Of a stretch of DNA of 64,000 nt, positions 59,901 to 64,000 are shown piece after piece (the first letter of the stretch is position 1; each line of letters begins with the position of its first letter). Source of the DNA: Nitrospira sp. Its GTDB lineage: Bacteria; Nitrospirota; Nitrospiria; Nitrospirales; Nitrospiraceae. Where the stretch lies: NCBI GenBank assembly GCA_015709715.1, contig CP054184.1:977001-1041000 (forward strand). The letters run 5' to 3'. The notes below the pieces were generated by a model, which saw only the letters and a list, made by a program, of their open reading frames with translations, was not told where the DNA came from and ran no database searches. A program made the translations under genes and the position numbers.

Positions 59901-60946
59901 GTGGTGTCCAGGTAGATGACCTTGAACTCTTCGATATCGCTTTCGAGAATTTTTTCCAGGACCTCTTCCGTCAGTCGCTGATTTTTCTCGGCGAGCGTCT
60001 GCTTTTTGCCAGTATCCACCAACTCCGTCAGCACCGCACGACCGACCAGTTCCGCCGGAGCAACAGGAATCTCTTTGATCCCGGCAGCCTTCAGTTTGGC
60101 AATCACGACCTTGGTCAGCTTGCCCCCTTCTCGCACCAGCGGATCCTTACCGCCCTTCTCCGTGACTTCGGTCGAGCACTTCAACCCGTGATGGATTTCC
60201 GGATCGAGCTTTCGGAACAACTTGCCCCTGGACACCCGAATCTCTTCGACCGGGTAATACATCCGCAAGAGGTCGTCGGTGCTGTACCCGAAGGCCTTGA
60301 GGAGAATCGTAGCCGGCATCTTGCGACGCCGGTCGATCCGGACATACAAGATGTCCCGTGCGTCGAACTCGAAATCGAGCCACGATCCGCGATAAGGAAT
60401 GATCCGCGCCGAGTAGAGCACTTTCCCGCTCGCGTGGGTTCTCCCCTTGTCATGGGTGAACGAGGCGCCGGGTGAGCGATGCAACTGACTCACCACGACT
60501 CGCTCGGTTCCGTTGATGAGGAATGTCCCGCGCTCGGTCATGAGAGGAAGCTCACCGACATAGACTTCCTGCTCGCGCACGTCCAAGACCTTCTTCTTCG
60601 GACCCTTGTCCTCCTTGTCGAAGACAATGAGGCGAACCCGCAGCTTCAGCGGAACGGCGAACGTCATGCCCTGCTCGAGACACTCCCGCTCATCGTACTT
60701 CGGAGTCCCCAGCGAATAACTGGAGAACTCCAACGCCGCCGTATTGTTGTAGTCCGTTATGGGAAAGACACTGGCCAATGCCGCCTGCAACCCTTGATCC
60801 TTTCGGCGATCCGGCTCGACTTCCATCTGAAGGAACTCTTCGTAGGACCGTTTCTGGATTTCAATAAGATCGGGAATGTCGATACTCGTACGGATGCGAG
60901 AAAAGTCCTTACGTTCGACAAACTCCGAAAGAGTCGATTCCGACAT
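56987..60946 (-). CDS. rpoB: RNA polymerase beta subunit
   Basis: 1319 residues, complete. The rifampicin region reads [20 protein letters not shown], with Thr and Ala at positions that are Asn518 and Ser522 in E. coli; the other main resistance positions look wild type. [15 protein letters not shown] and the C-terminal [14 protein letters not shown] are typical. A hairpin with U-tract lies in the 84-base gap upstream of it. Confidence 0.98.
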   Translation of the reverse strand: MSESTLSEFVERKDFSRIRTSIDIPDLIEIQKRSYEEFLQMEVEPDRRKDQGLQAALASVFPITDYNNTAALEFSSYSLGTPKYDERECLEQGMTFAVPLKLRVRLIVFDKEDKGPKKKVLDVREQEVYVGELPLMTERGTFLINGTERVVVSQLHRSPGASFTHDKGRTHASGKVLYSARIIPYRGSWLDFEFDARDILYVRIDRRRKMPATILLKAFGYSTDDLLRMYYPVEEIRVSRGKLFRKLDPEIHHGLKCSTEVTEKGGKDPLVREGGKLTKVVIAKLKAAGIKEIPVAPAELVGRAVLTELVDTGKKQTLAEKNQRLTEEVLEKILESDIEEFKVIYLDTTSATPVILDTLDMERTGSKEEAMVEIYRRLRPGETPSVETARALFDNLFLSPKRYDLSPVGRLKLNKKLGLDLSLEQRTLTAQDIVEVVRYLVNLKIGRGEIDDIDHLGNRRVRSVGELLENQFRLGLVRMERSIKERMNLLDMETVLPHDLINAKPVVAAVKEFFSSSQLSQFMDQTNPLAEITHKRRLSALGPGGLTRERAGFEVRDVHPSHYSRICPIETPEGPNIGLITSLATYARINEFGFIEAPYRKVVKGKVGDELEYLSAIEGDKYVIAQANSKVDSAGRLVSETVSARWGGDFITATPDKVEYMDVSPKQVVSVATALVPFLEHDDANRALMGSNMQRQAVPLLKAEAPLVGTGMEAVVARDSGYVVQAKREGVVESVDATRIVVRVDAKDGRKRNDSGLDVYEMIKFQRSNQNTCITQTPVVRIGEPVKKGQVLADGPAIDHGELALGKNVLVAFMPWGGYNFEDAILLSEKLVREDAFTSIHIEEFEVEARDTKLGKEDITRDIPNVGEEALRDLDESGIIRIGAEVKPGDILVGKVTPKGETQLTPEEKLLRAIFGEKAGDVKDTSLTVPPGVEGIVVDVKIFSRKGLDKDERSKSIESEDHMKLQRDHQEELRIIEDEKTKKVRKLLLGKVVGRDLMDPETGDVILKKKGKLTAEILKRLPDDMVRHIILSDPDEQKELEDVERRAKEQIEILQTLYDEKVGRLKRGDELPPGVIKLVKVYIAMKRKIQVGDKMAGRHGNKGVVSRVLPEEDMPYLPDGTPVEIVLNPLGVPSRMNVGQILETHLGWAARALGIKVASPVFDGASEKEIKDLLKKAKISPSGQTVLMDGKTGEPFSSPVTVGYMYVLKLHHLVDDKIHARSIGPYSLVTQQPLGGKAQFGGQRLGEMEVWALQAYGAASTLQEFLTVKSDDVPGRSRMYEAVVKGEPFLEPGLPESFNVLVKELQSLGLDVELVKSKD

Positions 60947-60967
60947 TCGTTAGTCCTCCAAGCTCAT

Positions 60968-60994
60968 AAAAGGGATGGACACGCGGCCCATCCC
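60968..60994 (-). terminator. Probable partial attenuator between rplL and rpoB
   Basis: The transcript has a seven-base-pair stem GGGAUGG/CCAUCCC with a nine-base loop, followed by UUUUAU. It lies just before rpoB, the place where E. coli has a partial terminator that lowers rpoBC expression relative to L10/L12. Confidence 0.6.
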
Positions 60995-61030
60995 ATCGAA
61001 CGACCCCACACACGGCAGACGACGGACGGA

Positions 61031-61429
61031 CTACTTGACCTCGACCTTGGCTCCGCTCTCTTCGAGCTTTTTCTTCATGGTATCGGCCTCTTCCTTGGCC
61101 ACGCCGGTCTTCACGGGCTTCGGAGCCCCCTCGACCAAATCCTTGGCTTCCTTCAAACCGAGGCTGGTGAGCTCGCGGACTACCTTGATGACCTGGATTT
61201 TCTTGTCGGCCGGGGCGCTGACCAAGACTACGTCGAACGAGGTCTTCTCTTCCGCCGGAGCCGCCGCCGCGCCGCCGCCCGCCGGAGCCGCCACCGCCAC
61301 CGGCGCCGCTGCGGTCACGCCGAACCGCGTTTCCAACCCCTTGACCAACTCAGCCAATTCCAACACGCTCATGCCCTCGATCGCCTTGATCAATTCTTCC
61401 TGCGACAATTTGGTTCCTGCTGCTGACAT
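61031..61429 (-). CDS. rplL: 50S ribosomal protein L7/L12 (internal start within the L10 frame)
   Basis: 132 residues from the ATG at 61429: N-terminal dimerisation part (about 1-35), Ala/Gly-rich hinge (about 38-60) and C-terminal factor-binding domain (about 65-132, ending GAKVEVK). Length and composition are those of a normal L7/L12. The purine run GGGGAGGGGG five bases upstream is a strong ribosome-binding site, so independent translation is likely even though the frame is continuous with L10. Confidence 0.85.
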   Translation of the reverse strand: MSAAGTKLSQEELIKAIEGMSVLELAELVKGLETRFGVTAAAPVAVAAPAGGGAAAAPAEEKTSFDVVLVSAPADKKIQVIKVVRELTSLGLKEAKDLVEGAPKPVKTGVAKEEADTMKKKLEESGAKVEVK

Positions 61430-61963
61430 GTCCCCCTCCCCTTTCTTTTTATCCTGAATGGCTGCAATGACTCGCACGAACTTGCTCAGTAGGCCGCTCA
61501 ACGCATATACGACGCCGCGAATCGGGCCCTGCATGGCCGACAGCAACATCGCGATGAGCACTTCTTTTTTGGGCAGCTGGGCGACCGCCGCAAGGTCCTC
61601 GGCCTTGACCAACTTGCCCTCCAACACTCCAACCGTGACCTTGATTTTCTCCGAGCGCTTTTCGGCCTGGATGAAATCCTGCAGGATTTTGGCCGGACTG
61701 ACGGGGTCATCATATCCGATGATCAGTCCTATCGGTCCCTTGAAGTGGTCCTTTGCATCGGCAAGGATCGTCCCCCCCGACGCCCGGACGGCCAACGTAT
61801 TCTTGACCACGCAATACTCGGCCTTCGCACCGCGCAACTGACGACGCAATTCCGTCATCTGGTTTACGGGCAGGCCGGCGCACTCCGTCAAAATCGCCAA
61901 GCGGGCGCGACCGAACTTTTCCGCCAACTCCGCGATCGCTGTTGCCTTTTCTTCTTTCTTCAT
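61031..61963 (-). CDS. rplJ: Ribosomal protein L10 fused in frame with L7/L12
   Basis: One uninterrupted frame of 310 codons. Residues 1-178 are L10 ([18 protein letters not shown] to [16 protein letters not shown]) and 179-310 are a complete L7/L12 starting [14 protein letters not shown]. No stop codon separates them. In other bacteria these are two genes. L10 anchors dimers of L12 to the stalk, so a strict fusion would limit copy number. An internal ATG at 61429 with GGGGAGGGGG upstream could also yield free L12. Confidence 0.9.
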   Translation of the reverse strand: MKKEEKATAIAELAEKFGRARLAILTECAGLPVNQMTELRRQLRGAKAEYCVVKNTLAVRASGGTILADAKDHFKGPIGLIIGYDDPVSPAKILQDFIQAEKRSEKIKVTVGVLEGKLVKAEDLAAVAQLPKKEVLIAMLLSAMQGPIRGVVYALSGLLSKFVRVIAAIQDKKKGEGDMSAAGTKLSQEELIKAIEGMSVLELAELVKGLETRFGVTAAAPVAVAAPAGGGAAAAPAEEKTSFDVVLVSAPADKKIQVIKVVRELTSLGLKEAKDLVEGAPKPVKTGVAKEEADTMKKKLEESGAKVEVK

Positions 61964-61992
61964 ACTTTCCCCCTACTGAGAACGGCCCGTTC

Positions 61993-62685
61993 TCACCCAC
62001 CCAACTTCGACAAGGCCACGGGATCCAACTTCACGCCGGGCCCCATAGTGCTCGACATCGTCACGCTTTTCAGATAACGCCCCTTGCAGGACGATGGCTT
62101 GGCCCTGATGACGGACTCCAAGACGGCCTGGGCATTGTCACAGAGCTTTTGAGCTTCGAACGATACCTTGCCGACGGCAACCTGCACGATCCCGGCCTTC
62201 TCGACCTTGAACTCCACTCGTCCCTTGCGGATCTCGTTGACCGCCTTGCCCACCTCAAACGTCACCGTCCCCGTCTTCGGATTCGGCATAAGCCCCCGGG
62301 GCCCAAGCACCTTGCCCAACTTACCGACCGAGGCCATGAGATCGGGAGTCGCGATGGCACAATCGAACTCCATCCATCCCCCCTTGATCTTCTCCATCAA
62401 GTCGTCACCCCCGACGAAATCGGCGCCGGCTTGCTTGGCTTCCTGCTCTTTTTCGCCCTTGGCGAAGACCAGAACGCGCAATTGCTTACCGGTTCCATGG
62501 GGTAAGGCCGTGGTCCCACGCACCATTTGGTCCGAACGCTTCGGATCAATGCCCAACCGAATGGCTAGATCCACGGATTCATCGTATTTCGCGTAGGCTG
62601 CCTGCTTGACGACCTCGACGGCCTCCTGCAGTCCATACAGCCTGGGCTCAACCTTCGCTTGAGCCGCGGTCATCTTCTTTCCCAT
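61993..62685 (-). CDS. rplA: 50S ribosomal protein L1
   Basis: 230 residues: [39 protein letters not shown] and the C-terminal TMGPGVKLD. It forms the L1 stalk and in E. coli represses the rplKA message. It lies 44 bases after rplK. Confidence 0.97.
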   Translation of the reverse strand: MGKKMTAAQAKVEPRLYGLQEAVEVVKQAAYAKYDESVDLAIRLGIDPKRSDQMVRGTTALPHGTGKQLRVLVFAKGEKEQEAKQAGADFVGGDDLMEKIKGGWMEFDCAIATPDLMASVGKLGKVLGPRGLMPNPKTGTVTFEVGKAVNEIRKGRVEFKVEKAGIVQVAVGKVSFEAQKLCDNAQAVLESVIRAKPSSCKGRYLKSVTMSSTMGPGVKLDPVALSKLGG

Positions 62686-62729
62686 ACTGCTACTCCTTCA
62701 CATCCGACGGATGTTGACTCTACCGAGAC

Positions 62730-63152
62730 TCACTGGACGGCAATGCCCATGCTGCGCGCGGTTCCCTGAATGATCTTGATCGCTCCTTCGAGATCGGCCG
62801 CATTGAGGTCAGACATCTTCTTCTGCGCGATCTCACGAATCTGAGCTTGACTGACTTTCCCGACCTTATCCTTGTGTGGGATTCCAGACCCCTTAATGAT
62901 TCCCGCGGCCTTCTTGAGGAGATCCGACGCCGGCGGCGTCTTCATGATGAAGGTGAAGCTCCGGTCTTTGTACACGGTGATAATGACCGGAATGATGCTG
63001 TCGCCCTCTTTCTGCGTTTTCGCGTTGAATTGCTTGCAGAACTCCATGATGTTCACGCCATGTTGTCCCAGCGAAGGGCCGACCGGCGGCGCAGGATTGG
63101 CTTTCCCTGCCGGGATTTGCAACTTGATCTGTGCGGACACTTCCTTAGCCAT
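62730..63152 (-). CDS. rplK: 50S ribosomal protein L11
   Basis: 140 residues with [20 protein letters not shown] near the N-terminus and the C-terminal 23S-binding domain. It is part of the GTPase-associated centre and required for stringent response by RelA. It follows nusG after 78 bases that contain a small repeat hairpin. Confidence 0.97.
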   Translation of the reverse strand: MAKEVSAQIKLQIPAGKANPAPPVGPSLGQHGVNIMEFCKQFNAKTQKEGDSIIPVIITVYKDRSFTFIMKTPPASDLLKKAAGIIKGSGIPHKDKVGKVSQAQIREIAQKKMSDLNAADLEGAIKIIQGTARSMGIAVQ

Positions 63153-63186
63153 GAATTACTCCCTGAAGACTGCGGACTGAGCACGA

Positions 63187-63209
63187 GGACTGAGAGCGGC
63201 TCTCAGTCC
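63187..63209. repeat. Short palindromic repeat in the nusG-rplK gap
   Basis: GGACTGAGAG and CTCTCAGTCC form a ten-base-pair stem around a three-base loop. A further copy of GGACTGAG lies ten bases before it (63174-63181). It has no U-tract, so it is more likely a repeat element or processing site than a terminator. Confidence 0.5.
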
Positions 63210-63230
63210 ACCCTCTCGAATCCAGTGATC

Positions 63231-63770
63231 TCAAATACGTTCGACCTGCAAGAAGCCAAGTTCGACCGGCGTCGAGCGGCCAAAGATGCTGACGAATACC
63301 TTGACACGGCTGTGGTCGGCATCTACCTCATCGACCGCGCCGTTGAACCCCAAGAACGGCCCGTCTACGATCCTCACGTTGTCACCCTTGATGAACCGGA
63401 CCTGTTCGCGCGGTCCCGCTGCTCCGGCATCCACCTGCTTCAACAACGACTCGATTTCTTCCTGCGACAACGGTGTCGGCTGTGCGCCTCCGCCCACGAA
63501 CCCTGTCACCTTGGGCGTTTCCTTGATCAGTTGGAGCGTCTCGTCGGCGAGTGGGGACTCCAATTCGACCAGGACATAGCCCGGAAAAAACTTTCGCCGC
63601 GACGTACGACGCTTCCCATCCTTGATTTCGATGACGTCTTCCGTGGGAACCAACACCTGCCCCAATTGCTCGGTCAGGCCCATCTGGTTCGCACGCTCCA
63701 TGAGGCTGGCCTTCACGCGCCCTTCAAACCCTGCATAGGTATGGATGACGTACCAGTTCTTATTGCTCAT
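63231..63770 (-). CDS. nusG: Transcription antitermination/elongation factor NusG
   Basis: 179 residues: NGN domain (NWYVIHTYAGFEGRVKASL, FFPGYVLVEL) and C-terminal KOW domain (GDNVRIVDGPFLGFNGAVDE). It binds polymerase and links it with Rho or S10. It lies between secE and rplK. Confidence 0.97.
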   Translation of the reverse strand: MSNKNWYVIHTYAGFEGRVKASLMERANQMGLTEQLGQVLVPTEDVIEIKDGKRRTSRRKFFPGYVLVELESPLADETLQLIKETPKVTGFVGGGAQPTPLSQEEIESLLKQVDAGAAGPREQVRFIKGDNVRIVDGPFLGFNGAVDEVDADHSRVKVFVSIFGRSTPVELGFLQVERI

Positions 63771-63843
63771 CGTCTCCTCTCAGCTGAACATCCAGCACCG
63801 TATCGTCCGGGTCATGCCGAACTTGTCCAGCCGCACCGCGCAC

Positions 63844-64000
63844 TTAAATCACCTTGCGCATCAGCCAGCCGAGGACGGAGTCCATCAGCGATAGATACAA
63901 GGACATAAGGACACAAAACACGATCACCACCGTCGTGGCGCCGATTGTTTCCGCCCTCGTCGGGAACGAAACCTTCTTCAGTTCGCCGCGCACACCGTCA
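63844..64000 (-). CDS. secE: Preprotein translocase subunit SecE, partial at window edge
   Basis: The last 52 codons are visible, running in from beyond the window. They contain the conserved amphipathic ELKKVSFPTRAET and one membrane helix (TTVVIVFCVLMSLYLSLMDS), ending WLMRKVI. SecE clamps SecY. The start codon lies outside the window. Confidence 0.93.
   Translation of the reverse strand, partial: DGVRGELKKVSFPTRAETIGATTVVIVFCVLMSLYLSLMDSVLGWLMRKVI

Overview
The window looks like the chromosome of a nitrite-oxidising Nitrospira-type bacterium. This is inferred from gene content, not from a search. The clues are three Amt ammonium transporters beside glnB/glnD/glnA, cyanase, a ferredoxin-type NirA, an octaheme HAO-family cytochrome clustered with cytochrome b and a Rieske protein, the lptCAB-rpoN-hpf-rapZ block and a pilMNOPQ operon. 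No ammonia monooxygenase is visible. Every gene is on the minus strand except one lipoprotein (18579-19430). The low-coordinate end is therefore the downstream end.

Layout: 1-393, probable degraded gene. 453-5943, CBS protein, NirA and an unusual bc-type complex (octaheme c, cytochrome b, Rieske). 5946-16411, nitrogen acquisition block (amt, small winged-helix protein, amt, cynS, glnA, glnD, glnB, amt, outer-membrane barrel). 16543-18315, glutamine-dependent NAD+ synthetase. 18579-19430, lipoprotein. 19472-21900, a GAF-GAF-ANTAR RNA-binding regulator in an operon with aroB. 22175-27240, pilQ-P-O-N-M and a MerR-type HTH gene. 27374-32333, rapZ, hpf, rpoN, lptB, lptA, lptC. 32524-64000, one long transcription/translation supercluster in the order secE-nusG-rplK-rplA-rplJ/L-rpoB-rpoC-rpsL-rpsG-fusA-tuf-S10-spc-alpha, ending at rplQ.

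The most interesting system is an apparent ANTAR antitermination regulon for nitrogen metabolism. Pairs of small hairpins with six-base loops of the form A-N-N-G-N-N occur upstream of nadE, between glnA and cynS (two elements, one with a seven-base first loop), upstream of the second amt and upstream of the outer-membrane barrel gene. In four of the five, the second hairpin overlaps the left arm of an intrinsic terminator. This is the architecture recognised by ANTAR proteins, and a GAF-GAF-ANTAR protein is encoded 1.2 kb upstream of the nadE leader. In the fifth (barrel gene) there is no terminator. There the second hairpin can instead pair with the ribosome-binding/start region, suggesting translational control.

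Other points of note: the Rieske protein has Asp where the first cluster-ligating His is expected, and its cytochrome b has PPWY rather than PEWY at the quinol site. L10 and L7/L12 are encoded in one uninterrupted reading frame. One Amt protein has substitutions at gate and binding residues.
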